Assembly (NCBI GenBank): GCA_031002005.1
Contig: JARYHS010009186.1
Span: 250,199,199 to 250,263,198, forward strand
Origin: Vandiemenella viatica
Taxonomy: Eukaryota; Arthropoda; Insecta; Orthoptera; Morabidae
Length of the DNA stretch: 64,000 bases
Direction of reading: 5' to 3'
Of this stretch, positions 23,816 to 34,091 are shown piece after piece (within the stretch, counting starts at the first letter, position 1; each line of letters begins with the position of its first letter). The notes beneath the pieces are model-generated. The model ran no database searches, was not told where the DNA came from, and was given only the letters and a program-made list of their open reading frames with translations. A program made the position numbers and the translations under genes.

Positions 23816-23949
23816 AGAAGCGTTCCGTGACACTTTCCCATTAGTGTTACAGAAAAAAATTGAAACTATTTTTAGCATAGAGTTTAAAGCATTTCTACCC
23901 TGTCTCCACTAATTAATTGCTCGTTGTATTGGCACTGAATTTTAATGCA

Positions 23950-24410
23950 AGCTGGAACTGGCTTGCGGATAATTACGTCCCCGGAGTGAGTTACGCGTTC
24001 GCTATGGCCACGCTCAGCAGCGCGCTAATTAACAGGAGGCCGTGCTGGTCACCTGTCAGCCACACCTAGACCGCACGTGAAAGCGCGAGTCCGCTAACAG
24101 GGGCCCGGCAACGCGGCTACCGTACCGCGAGCGGCGCGCGGCACGAAAGCCAATAATAAATCGTGATTTGCGCGTGACGGTGGAACGGCCCGAGTGATAC
24201 AGTGGTTAATTAAAGCGGCGAGATTTAGTGCGGGGTCGGCGGCGCATGATTTAGTGGCGGGCGGCTAATGAAGGCATCGAGGCGCGCGGCATTATGGGAC
24301 GGCACTGGACCGCGACTCCTGCGGGGAGGAGCGATCCACTGTGCCCTGCAACGACGCGCCTTTAGTCCAACAGCCCGCTGCATCGTCTATACGTGTCTTA
24401 ATTGAAGTAT
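23950..24410. other. CpG-rich non-coding patch with homeodomain-type cores
   Basis: A sharply G/C- and CpG-rich stretch within A/T-rich surroundings. It includes TAATTA at 23970 and 24026, TTAATTAA at 24206, TAATGA at 24266 and TTAATTG at 24398, the core of homeodomain binding sites. No open reading frame, terminal repeat or tRNA-like box is seen, and no other copy was noticed in the window. It could be a CpG-rich promoter, an enhancer or an unrecognised repeat. Confidence 0.5.
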
Positions 24411-24899
24411 GATTATGAACAGCAGGATACGTCTCCCTATCAAAATATAACCACAAATACTTTTAATTAAAATTTCGTTGATTAATTTAAAATAAAAATT
24501 GTTCCCGTGTTTTTCAGACGGTATGGTGCGCGAACCCTCTCTCTTTCTTAAATATCGTTTGGTAATCCCTACTTCCGGCCACTATAACATAGGCAAACCA
24601 AAATGTTTAATTTACGTAAAAAACAACTGAATGAAATTTTTTGAAAAAAATATTATTATTATTTGCGATTATTCCCCTTTAGCAGAGCGATTGAACTTGA
24701 AATCACGATTTAATCTTCAGCTGTTTTCCTCTTTTCTTCCCAAAATCTCTTCATCCTCTCGGAGTGCTCTCTCTTCCGTTTATCTGTCCATTTCTTTGCA
24801 GGTTATCGTGTTGTTCTTTGCTCCAAATTAGCATTTGTGATCATATTATGACACTCAATGTGATCTTCGAGATTTTCTACGTTGATCCGTTGTAGGTCC

Positions 24900-25118
24900 C
24901 TCTGGACCTCTTTCAGCCATTCCGTACCCGTGTGGGGTTGTTAGTACCCCCATCGGGCGCCTCCCCAGGTGGCGGATAGGGGAAAGCCTCCTAGATACAG
25001 GTGGTTACTGGGAAAATAAAATACCCAAGGCGGACCAAAACCTAGCAAACAACATAATCCCACTGGTGTCTGTTCGGGAGCCGACGACCAGTGGTCAGCG
25101 TCTGTTTCTCTAGTTGAG
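24900..25118 (+). mobile_element. possible LINE 5' UTR piece
   Basis: GGCGCCTCCCCAGGTGGCGG, GGAAAGCCTCC and ATAAAATACCCAAGGCGGAC form a non-coding G/C-rich segment of the sort found at LINE 5' ends. An ORF of 94 codons (25119-25403) with no recognised domain follows. Assignment is tentative. Confidence 0.3.
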
Positions 25119-25407
25119 GTGGCAGCATTAAAATCTTCTCGACTTTACAATTCGAGTCGTACACCTGTGATCTCTACTGAGATCACCTCAAAAACAAAAT
25201 CTCAACTTGAACGCATGATGGAAGAGACGATCATAGCATCACTACCCCAGGCACCAGCCAATACGCTGGATTCACCTGATCCTCGTATTCTGGAGGATCA
25301 GAAACACCATGCGGAAAAGACCGGAACTTCTCAAAAACTCTTCATTCTCTCAAAACTAAACGGAAAAACTTTATTGAAAAAATATTATTATTATTTTCAA
25401 TAGCATG

Positions 25408-25530
25408 TAGCTACTTAGGCCATACAGCCAGCTCAATGGGATTATCATGACTCTTCCAGAGATTCAGTTTCTCCAGTACATTGTTGTTACTAAGTATGGA
25501 CATTGCAAGACGAACACGTCATTATGGCAG
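25408..25530 (-). mobile_element. fragment of family-B SINE tail
   Basis: TAGGCCATACAGCCAGCTCAAT matches GAGGCCATACAGCCAGCTCGAT at 33.87 kb, the inverted 3' body of the family-B SINE, followed by a diverged continuation. Confidence 0.5.
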
Positions 25531-25624
25531 GATGCGACATTGTACCTTATCTTGAAATATTATTTATATTTGTCTGGATACTTGCTGCTTACCACAGCAC
25601 TGGAAAAGTGTGATAGTAGGGCAG

Positions 25625-26830
25625 GTTCATAAAGGAGGGGTGTCGAAAATTACAGGCCGATCAGTTTGACATCAGTGGTAGGTAAATTAATGGAGAGATT
25701 GATATGCAACCAAAAAAGAAATATATGTGAGGAGCGTAAGTGGTTTTCAAGTTGGCAACATGGGTTCAGGCAAAGATGTTCATGCGAATTTCAGTTGGTG
25801 GGAGATATGCAAGGTATTTCAGATGAAATGGACAAGGAGACCAAATAGATAGTGTAGCACTAGATGTTTCAAAAGCTTTCGACAGAGTGAGCCATAAAAT
25901 TGTAGTAAATAAGGTAAAAACTATTGGAGTGAATGAGAAAGTGGTTTACTGGAGTAGTAGAATTTTTAAAAGGTAGAAAACAGAAAGTTAGGGTAGGAAA
26001 TGCAGTATCAAAAGAAGTGGAAGTAAAAATAATTGTGTTGATTGTTTAGTAACAGAATTTTGATTGTTTGCAGATGACATCATGCTATGTAAAAGAACAA
26101 AAACGGTTGAGGATTGAGAACAGTTAATTATGAATATAAGGCGGGGAAGAATTGCTTGCTGAAGACTTGAAATGTAAATATCTTGGAATTACATTTGATA
26201 ACAAACTTAACTGGGCAGATCAAATTGGACAGGTAGTAGGTAAAGATTTAAAAAATTCTGTATTTTTTGGAAAGAGGGATGAGGGGATGTACGAGGGAAT
26301 TAAAGGAATTGTGTTACAAAACCTTGGTGAGACCATTGCTCGAATATGGTAGTGTAGTATGGGACCCTCATTTTATGTATCAAATGCAGGAGTTGGAGAG
26401 GGTGCATAAAAGGGCTGGTAGATTTGTTTCTGGAAATTACCGTAGAATGCAATCAGTAACAGATATGATAAAAGAGCTGGAATGGGATTCATTGCAAGAC
26501 AGGAGGAGGATGAAGAGGGTCATGGGAGTATACAAGTCGAATATTGGTGATGAGGCACGGAAAGATATTGGTGTAAGAATTAAAAGTAATGCACAGAAGG
26601 GAAAAGATGACCATGACCACAAGCTGGCACTCGATTTCAGGCACAAGGGTGCGAGAAGATTCTCTTTTTTGGGTAAGGGTGTCAGGGACTGGAATAAGTT
26701 TCGAAGAGAAATTATAAATAATTTATCAAAAAGGCTGAAAGAATTTAGAGCTGAAATGTGTGTGTACGGAAATTGTCATATTTTCGATAGGCACCTCGGC
26801 AGAATTATATTCTGCTATTAATAATTGGGC
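25625..26830 (+). pseudogene. CR1/L2-like LINE reverse transcriptase relic
   Basis: Broken frames carry in order the RT words NYRPISLTSVVGKLMERLI (25.65 kb), WQHGFRQRCSCEFQL, ALDVSKAFDRVSHK (25.86 kb), a degenerate FADDIMLC (26.07 kb) and KYLGITFDNKLNW (26.17 kb). The well-kept C-terminal block is at 26267-26821 (LLEYGSVVWDPHF, KRAGRFVSGNYRR, DMIKELEWDSLQDRRRMKRV, GVRDWNKF). This is the second half of ORF2 of a CR1/L2-group LINE. The GVPQG region is deleted. The same C-terminal block occurs at 46.4, 49.7, 53.0 and 53.5 kb, so the family was abundant. Confidence 0.8.
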
Positions 26831-26921
26831 ATAAAAATTGTATTTCAATTAGAAAACAGATGCTGCCGGACATTGGACTATAACACTTGTAAGAGCGTAG
26901 TCTTTCCCGCCCTATGTTTGC

Positions 26922-27065
26922 AATGAAATCTTGACTACTTAACCACCGATTGTATTGAAAAAACATAATATTTCGAGGGCTAACGTCGCCGTTACACCTG
27001 AAGAAGAGTGCAAAATATCGTGTTTATAAAATACAATCTGGTAGTTTACCCGTGAAGATTTCATT
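26922..27065. repeat. imperfect hairpin (foldback) segment
   Basis: AATGAAATCTT..CCACCGATTGTATT at 26922-26956 pairs with AATACAATCTGGTAG..AAGATTTCATT at 27030-27065. Inner arms AAACATAATATTT and AAATATCGTGTTT extend the stem. The loop holds CCTGAAGAAGAGTGCAAAAT. Confidence 0.6.
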
Positions 27066-27265
27066 TCGAGCGAGGGGAGAATTTCTTTCGTAGGTAAGGG
27101 GGTCAGGGATTGGAATAAGTTGGCAAGAGAAATTCACCAAAAACGTTAAAAGAATTTAAAGTTGAAATTTGTAGAGGGAAAAAGTTGGTGGATACAGGAA
27201 ATGGAAAAAAATGGGAATGTGGCGGAATTGCCACCGGATCGTTCACTCCATCGCAATTAAATTAA
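27066..27265 (+). mobile_element. CR1-like LINE 3' end with TTAAA-type tail
   Basis: GGTAAGGGGGTCAGGGATTGG, then GAATTTAAAGTTGAAATTTG, then GCGGAATTGCCACCGGATCG and an ATTAAATTAAATTAAAAT tail. It is the continuation of the same 3' end as at 26.67 kb, and shows the natural end of the family. Confidence 0.7.
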
Positions 27266-27960
27266 ATTAAAATTTAGAACAGACACGTGGACTGCGTGTA
27301 GTTTCATGCTAAACGTTGCGTATATAGGTCTACCAACGAACATGTGCGACCTATGGACAATGTTTCTGACGATAGCAACAGAAGTTGTGGAAACGTTGTA
27401 GTCGCCGTAGCAGTGACAGTTTCTGTGAAGGTGTGTGGTTGATTTTAAGATATAAGATGGTAAGCTAGACGACTGGAATGTCCTTTCCCAAGTGATCTCA
27501 GACCATAAGTTACTACCAGCATAATATGTCCTGCAGGCCAACTTAATTCAAGTTTAAGTTCTTAGAACGCTTTATTCGGACAATTAATGTACAACCACTC
27601 CATATGCACGCGAACAGTGGCTAACCAAAGCGATGTTCTCCCCACTTCGGCCCCAACCAAGGAGAGGACCACAGTTTGGTCAGTTCCAGCGACGAGATGA
27701 GGTGACAGTTACTTTCCGGAGAATTATTAGGTATACGTTAGCTATTCCTCCTCGCTCACTATATCATTAGGAAAGGTACTAGAAGTCATACTTCATTAGG
27801 TATTATTTGGACTGTTTTTATACATATTTCTCCAGCGAATTGTATTCTCTGAGTGTATCTGTTGGTGGGTGGAATTTTCAACAATTTATTCCATTTCATT
27901 AAACACTAACTAAATTTTTCCTTCGTATTTTGTTTCTGATACTGATTCCTATTCAGCAAC
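27266..27960. other. no gene recognised
   Basis: Only short frames; a 94-codon minus-strand frame (27541-27257) has no known domain. Confidence 0.35.
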
Positions 27961-27964
27961 TCTA

Positions 27965-28876
27965 AGAAACAGTGGCAACTATTCTTCGACTACAACGCCA
28001 CATCAAGAAGAATGGAGCAAATCCCTAACCACCAAAACTTCGCTCTATGGGAGCATCCAACCAACCATCCCCACCAAACCGTGGTTTTATGAATGGGTCA
28101 CATGTAGACGTCTAACAACAATGATCTCCAGACAGCGTTTTAACCACGGAAGATTTCCCAGTCACCCTTTTCGACTAGGCCTGAGGGAATCTACTCTCTA
28201 CGATTGTACAGATCTCGTTATAGGAGACAGCAACCATATCATATTTTCGAGTAAAAAATTTAGATCGTCCCAGGATACAATGATCAAGGAATTAGTCAAC
28301 ATTGGAATACCCTCCCCACTAACCTAATTCTACTCTTGACTATTGATAACAGACCAGTGTACACAGCCTTACCGTGTTCCTAAAAGGTGGAGATATAGAT
28401 CAGTAAGACCATACCAACGGTAAACAAAATGCCAAGCACACAAGGCAGTCCAACCAGATCCGAACACCTGGAAGAGGGTTATAGCCAGGGTGAAATAAGA
28501 GCACAAAACTTTCATCAAACAAACGTAATCTCCAATCAAAAAATAAGAACTTAAGACTTCTCACACCAGGTTGGAATTGCATAAGTAGTCCTACTGGAAG
28601 ATATCAACAGACACATAAGGAATTGCAACAATTGCTGCAACGAAGCAGCCTAATACTTGAAAAATTACGATAAATACTTGATAATCTTGATTGAAAATTG
28701 CAATCAATAATCAAAACTGTATAGCATAAGCGTAACGATAAATAGTACTGTACAAACAAGATTGTAATTAGCAGTCAAACCTGTAAATTATGAATTATAA
28801 AGAATCATGTAAAAAGTGATGGCTGTATGGTTAGATAACCGAATGTTAATAAAATCATCATCACCATCATCATCTA
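27965..28876 (+). mobile_element. Jockey/I-type LINE 3' end with ATC-rich tail
   Basis: A frame at 28121-28327 encodes ISRQRFNHGRFPSHPFRLG, then LYDCTD and NHIIFSSKKF, the degenerate C-terminal zinc-finger region that closes ORF2 in Jockey- and I-type LINEs. Upstream WFYEW-like text fits. The 3' UTR runs to an ATCATCACC microsatellite at 28855-28876. 5'-truncated. Confidence 0.65.
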
Positions 28877-29490
28877 GGACAGCTTCCAGCCACTGGCCGG
28901 GTCTGCTGGGAACAAAAGCCTCGCCAGCGCTTCCTGTCTAACCACCATCTCTCTTCTACCACTGACGCCCAATTTCCTCCTCTTTCCTCCACGCATTTCT
29001 TAACGCCTTTAATCCATCTGTCCCTCGGTCTTCCTCTAGGCCTCTTCCCTTTCAGCTCCATGTCCAGCATCTTCCTTGGTAGCCTCTCCTCTCCCATCCT
29101 CTTTACATGCCCGTACCACTGTAGCCTAGATTTTTCAATTCTTTGTTGTAGCGGTTCTTCCTTTATCATCTCCCTGATTCTCTCATTCCTTATTCTGTCT
29201 CTTCTTGTTACTCCCACTCTATTCCTCTGAAATTTCATTTCCACCGATTGTACCCTCCCTTTGTCCCTCTCCTTCATCACCCATGTTAAAATTGGTACAA
29301 AATATGTTTTACATATTGCCTCTTTACTCTTTTGTGGGACATCCCTACTCCATACCAGGCTTCTAATACTTTTAAAAAATCCATCTGCACATCTTCCTCT
29401 TTCATTTATTTCCATCCTGTTTCCTCCATTTTCTTCAATACAGCTTCCCAAATATTTGAAACATTCCAATCTATTTAGTGGAATGTTTCA
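28870..29490 (-). pseudogene. RTE-type endonuclease-reverse transcriptase C-terminus
   Basis: One 199-codon open frame (29469-28870) reads FKYLGSCIEENGGNRMEINE, then VPQKSKEAICKTYFVPILTW, RRDRIRNERIREMI, SRLQWYGHVKRMGEERLPRK, GKRPRGRPRDRW and RKRWRGFCS. This is the region after the RT domain in a common arthropod LINE family usually annotated as endonuclease-reverse transcriptase. The frame lacks the RT core and EN, so the copy is 5'-truncated. A short gap is seen after PILTW, where GAETW is expected. The same segment, more decayed, is at 50.2-50.6 kb on the other strand. Confidence 0.8.
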
Positions 29491-29494
29491 AATA

Positions 29495-30070
29495 TGTTAA
29501 TAAAATGTTAATAAAATAATAATAAAAAAACAACGCCACATGTTTTTGGATCGAACATACCTAAAACTGATCAGGTCGAACGAACTCCCACGTTGCGTAC
29601 TGCAGCAAACAGCTTGTCTTGCTATGGGTGGACGTCGTTACAGTATAATTCTGAGACGCCTAGGGTCATCTTCGGTGGAGGTAGAGATCTGTATTCGGTG
29701 TTTATTTATTTATTCCAACGGAAAAACCATTTTACATGAATATATCTTATGATAGCTATTTAGTAAACACAATTATCACTATTTGTGAACAATTGGTTTC
29801 AGTGAAAACAAGAAGATGACAGAAAATAGCAAGTGTAGTATAATGTCACTAAAACTAGAAAAATAATTACAGAAGAGAAAATGATTAAATATTCAAAAAC
29901 TAATAATAAGACTCAACATACAACTACAGAAGTTGTGACGGTACAGCCACTTCTTAAATTTTCCGTGTATTGTGATGTCACACTGCATGGAATAGATAAA
30001 ATGCGTCTAGATTGGAGTACTGCACCTCACCTACCTGTTTACGGTTTTTAGACGGTTTCTCGCAGTCACT
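29495..30070. other. no gene recognised
   Basis: A/T-rich. No open frame with a known domain, and no match to repeats elsewhere in the window was seen. Confidence 0.35.
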
Positions 30071-30117
30071 TACAAGGAACACCTTTGATTTATAACGTTC
30101 GGAACCACACGAAAACA

Positions 30118-30403
30118 CACCGAGGCTTGGGCAGTGCAATTTTGCACTGCCCACTTGTCATTCGGGAGGACCGGGGTTAAACTCGGTTCGGCCATCCTGT
30201 CTGAGGTTTTCCGTGGTTTCCCTCAGACACTTAGGCGAATGCTGGGATGGTTCCCTACAAGGCCACGGCCGACCTTCCATCCCCTTTCCCTCCCCGTAGT
30301 ATAATTTGGCTGAAAAGAGTCCCCTATGACTCTCCAGCAGCCCGCCTCCCAGCCTTCTGCTGGGAGGAATGAAATGTAAAAAAAAAAAAAAAAAAAAAAA
30401 AAA
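30118..30403 (+). mobile_element. tRNA-derived SINE (family A variant) with 11-bp TSD
   Basis: It starts CACCGAGGCTTGGGCAGTGC and holds TTCGGGAGGACCGGGGTTAA, a degenerate B-box region. The tail word GGCGAATGCTGGGATGG follows, and it ends in about 25 A. The direct repeat ACACGAAAACA flanks it at 30107-30117 and 30404-30414, which shows retrotransposition. Confidence 0.85.
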
Positions 30404-30477
30404 ACACGAAAACATACGTGGAATTACAATAAGTCGTAATTAAAGGAGAAGTGTTGTTTCAATACAAGACGTATTCT

Positions 30478-30485
30478 ACCTCAAG
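30478..30485. repeat. 8-bp TSD of the intact hAT, left
   Basis: ACCTCAAG, repeated exactly at 33689-33696; 8 bp is the hallmark length for hAT elements. Confidence 0.95.
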
Positions 30486-30497
30486 CAGTGTTGCCAA

Positions 30498-30590
30498 CCG
30501 TAGCGGAATTCCGCTACGCGTAGCGGAATTTTACCCCTCGGGAGACAGAGCGGCGAAATGTGCAAATTGTCGAAAACGTAGCGACATTTT
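30498..30590. repeat. hAT left subterminal repeats
   Basis: GTAGCGGAATTCCGCTAC is itself a palindrome and is followed by another GTAGCGGAATT and a CGTAGCGAC-like word. Right-end partners are at 33592-33660. Confidence 0.75.
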
Positions 30591-30876
30591 GCTATGTTCA
30601 TTGCTATAACTTTCGAAAATGAATTTCTTAAGAATAAATATTCATTTTGTTAATAATGTCTTCCCTGGAATCTAAACCAGCTAAAATAAATAATTACCGA
30701 CCCTTATGCAATTGAATAACCAATAAAAACAGGCAGATTGGTTGTGAATCCCCTTAACTGTATTTCCCCGCTCTTCTTGTAGCGCCTATATGCTTGCTCT
30801 TCGGTACTAAACACGTTTGCTTCGGGCCTTCAGTACGAGTTTGCTAATAATTGTTGCAAGTAACAAGGGGTGCGTG

Positions 30877-33209
30877 ATGAGTGATACAGAAGAAGTGGGT
30901 TGTTCTACACCCAAGAAAACACGAGAATACCGTCGAGAATTACCGAAAGGTCAAATAAAGTCAAGAAAACAGTTATTTTCAGAAAAGTGGTTAAATGAAG
31001 ATATTTTTTCAAAGTGGATACTACCAGTGAAAGAGGACAATTCAAAAGCGAAGTGTAGGGCTTGCAATGTTGTATTGGGTGCGAAAAGAAGTGATCTGGT
31101 AAAGCATAGTGAAAGTCAAAGACACTTGAAGAACGTGAAAGCCATCGACAACACAAAACAGATTTCTCAGGTAATTAAACTAGGTTTTTATTTGCACCAC
31201 GTGTGAGTAATAAACGTTGATCTTGGCAATTAATGACTTAGCCAGGGGCCTCTAGTTCTGACGGCCTCGGTTTGAATACCGGTGTTTGTTGATGTATAAT
31301 TTATAAAAAATAACATGATATCAGAAAGGCGATCCAATCTAATACACCAGAACTTCTTATAATTTGCTGCGATTATTGTTTGATATTATTTCAATTATTT
31401 GAACTACATATACAAATCTAGTTCTTTTCTTTTTTCTTTCAGATTTTCAAGACAGAAGAATCTGAAGCTATAGTAGCAGATATAAGATTTAGTTTATTAG
31501 TTGCTGCTCATAATCTTAGTTTCAGTGTAGTCAGTCATATTGTTAAAGTTGCAAAACTGAATTTCAAGGATTCAACAATTGCGAAAAACGTTCAACAAAG
31601 TCGCACAAAGTGTACAGCTATTATTCGAAATGTTCTATCATCTAAAATCAAGGATGATGTAACTAAAGAACTTAAAGACAATGCTTTTTCGGTCCTCATA
31701 GATGAGAGTACTGATATTAGTAATAACAGGTTTTTGTGTATTTTAGCAAGATACATATACCATGACGAAGTTAAGACCCAACTTCTTGACTTAATACCCA
31801 TTTGTAGTGATGATGGTAATGCTAAAGGGCTTTACAGACTTTTCAGCAGTTGTCTGTCTAATTTTGAATTAAATGTTCAAAATTTAATAGGATTTTGCTC
31901 TGATAACGCCAGTGTTATGCTTGGTAAAAATGAATCATTCAAAATCCATCTTGTAAATGACAATCCAGAAGTTTTTGTAAACAGCTGTATATGTCACTCA
32001 GCACATCTTGTTGCCGTAGCAGCATCAAATGAAATTCCTACTTATGTTGAAGCCTTGTTGCACAATATTTATAACTATTTTTCCCGTTCTCCAAAACGAC
32101 AATGCATTTTGCTGGAATTTCAAAAGTTTATGCATGCTTCTGAATTAAAGATCTTAAGTCCGAGTAAGACTAGATGGCTAGCGTTGTCGAACTGTGTTGA
32201 TCGTATTCTACAACAGTGGAATGTACTCGTTGAATTGTTCAGAGATGCAGCATTTGAGGACAAAAATCCAGTGGGCAACATGATTTATTCAGATCTTCAA
32301 AATCCTTACATCAAAGCGTACCTTCACTTTTTGAGTCATGTCTTACCTACATTCAATCAATTCAATGCCATGTTTCAGTCACAGAAGGTATCTATCCAAG
32401 ATCTCTATCCTGAAAGCAGAAGATTTGTCAGAATTTTGTCTGCGAACTTCGTGAAACCCATTCACTTTAATAATGAGAACAATTTAGATAAACTGAACGT
32501 GTTTGATCCTCACGTGTTACTCCCTGTAGAAAAAGTAAATGTTGGGGAACATACTATGAAAGTGTTATCAGAGTGCGGTGAAAGGGACAAGGAGCAATTC
32601 AGACTAGTCTGCGTCAAGTTTTATCAAAAATGTGTCAGCGAATCTTTCAAAAGATTTCCGGTGACCGACAACCTCTTTAAGAATATGTCATTTCTTGTTC
32701 CAAGTAATGCATTGAACCAAAATGTTGAGAAAAAGTGTGACGTTTCGGAAATTGCGACGAGATTTGAATCTAAAATAAACAAACAGGAAGTGGTAAAAGA
32801 ATTCGGCAAGCTCCCATACTATTTTTCAGAAGAAGAAAAAGAAGAGTTGTTAAAGTTAAATGGCGTTGTTAGTTTTTGGTGTGCGTTAAGTAAAACTAAA
32901 ACTTTTGAAGGAGAGTATGTTTTTTCAAACATTTGCAAGTTAGCAAAATTGTTGTTAGTATTGCCACATGGAAATGCAGAAGTAGAAAGAGTTTTCTCTA
33001 TGATGGGTGATATAAAGACCAAAAAAAGGAACCACTTGAAACCGCAAACACTCAGTGATCTGCTAAGAGTGAAATTAGATTTACAAACAAAAAACAGTTG
33101 TTGTTTGACCTATCCAATTACCAATGATCATCTTAAGAAATTTTGTAAATCTATGTATCAATTTAAAGAAAGTGAAACTGAAACCTTTGCCTCGTCTGAT
33201 GAAGACTGA
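30877..33209 (+). CDS. hAT transposase, two exons (30877-31170, 31443-33209), 686 aa
   Basis: It cuts and reinserts its own element in the nucleus. The start ATG at 30877 is the first good one; the open frame extends upstream from a TTG. Exon 1 (98 aa) has a C2H2/BED-like finger with C60, C63, H77 and H83, after W38 and W47. The 272-base intron has GTAATT at 31171 and TTTCTTTCAG ending at 31442, and the frame is kept (phase 0). Exon 2 has LIDESTDI (D about 185), GFCSDNAS (D about 252), CICHSAH, the SKTRWLALSNC word, and the C-terminal dimerisation block HGNAEVERVFSMMG (catalytic E about 611-613). Length and order fit the ZMYM/FAM200-like hAT branch. No stop or frameshift is present. The acidic tail ESETETFASSDED is unusual but not diagnostic. 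Confidence 0.92.
31171..31442 (+). other. intron of hAT transposase
   Basis: GT at 31171, AG at 31441-31442, with a pyrimidine tract before it. Reading through would stop after 15 codons; splicing joins two phase-0 frames and restores a family-like protein. Confidence 0.85.
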
Positions 33210-33591
33210 CTGTAGTTACACTATTATTATACCATTGCCAGAAATGATTAGTAAATAATGTATGAATAATTTCAAATAAGTTAAATAATTTAATCCTTCA
33301 ATATTGTCATTCTTACGCATTTACGTGATTTAACCTATTAATGAATTCCGTCCTATTTTGTGAAATATTCATTGGTATGATAAAAATATCTTCGTAAGCG
33401 AAAACAACTGGTGCTGCTACCTGCTACTACACCACGAAAACAACAGCGTAAATCTTCTATCATCCAGTATTCGACATACACACTGGCAGAAACCTAACAT
33501 GTTTATTCGGAATTCACGTCTTATGTTAAACAAGAAATTTCATCATTACAGGTAGGTTTTATTGATAATCTTTGCAATAATTATTTATTTG

Positions 33592-33660
33592 TAGCGGAAT
33601 TTCGATAGCCGTAGCGGCATGTAGCGGAATGTAGCGGAATTCTGTCCTTCCCGTAGCGAC
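33592..33660. repeat. hAT right subterminal repeats
   Basis: Four to five GTAGCGG words in 70 bases, three of them GTAGCGGAAT. Confidence 0.75.
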
Positions 33661-33688
33661 TTTCCGTCTTTCCGAGTTGGCAACACTG

Positions 33689-33696
33689 ACCTCAAG
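33689..33696. repeat. 8-bp TSD of the intact hAT, right
   Basis: ACCTCAAG, identical to 30478-30485. Confidence 0.95.
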
Positions 33697-33824
33697 TAAC
33701 TTACTGATTTTGTAAGGCTACAATCTGCTATACCGCAAGTGAAAGTACGTGATCGTTATTTCATCATGAAACTTCACTTTGTGATTAACAATAAATTTTC
33801 TGCACTTACGCATAAGCTAGGGCT

Positions 33825-33827
<3 letters not shown>

Positions 33828-33859
<32 letters not shown>

Positions 33860-34087
33860 GGCATTTGGCAACGGAGGCCATACAGCCAGCTCGATGTAAT
33901 TGTAATTGCTTTCAGTGTATAAGTCGTCATCCATTATATTTATTGTATTTCTCCAATGTATGGACGCCACAGGACGGACAGAACATTCACACAGACACAC
34001 AACATCCATGCCCGCGGTCGGATTCGAACCGGTGGCCTTCGGCACGCGGAGCTAGCACTCTAGACCCTACGCTACCGAGGCCGGCTA
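33828..34087 (-). mobile_element. tRNA-derived SINE (family B), full-length with 14-bp TSD
   Basis: On the minus strand it starts GCCGGCCTCGGTAGCGTAGG, has an A-box-like region and a B box GGTTCGAATCC, then a unique body and a poly(A) tail (T run at 33828-33856). The direct repeat AAGCTAGGGCTGTT is at 33814-33827 and 34088-34101. Further family members lie at 38.71-44.15 kb (split), 50.96 kb and, as a fragment, 25.4 kb. Confidence 0.92.
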
Positions 34088-34091
34088 AAGC

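Larger units (their letters stand above)
30486..33688 (+). mobile_element. complete hAT transposon
   Basis: A 3203-bp element with 13-bp perfect terminal inverted repeats, CAGTGTTGCCAAC at 30486-30498 and its inverse at 33676-33688. It has an exact 8-bp TSD, ACCTCAAG. Several GTAGCGGAAT words lie within about 60-90 bases of both ends, the kind of subterminal sites bound by hAT transposases. It encodes an uninterrupted two-exon transposase. All features needed for autonomy are visible, so this copy may be active or recently active. It is inserted in an older repeat, next to a SINE in the same repeat. Confidence 0.95.
30072..33712 (-). repeat. copy of the 19.3 kb arm repeat, split by a SINE and a hAT
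   Basis: ACACCTTTGATTTATAACG and GGAACCACACGAAAAC (30081-30117), then TTCTACCTCAAG (30474-30485) and CTCAAGTAAC (33691-33700), follow the order in the left arm at 19.31-19.44 kb. The interruptions are the SINE at 30118-30403 and the hAT at 30486-33688. Confidence 0.7.
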
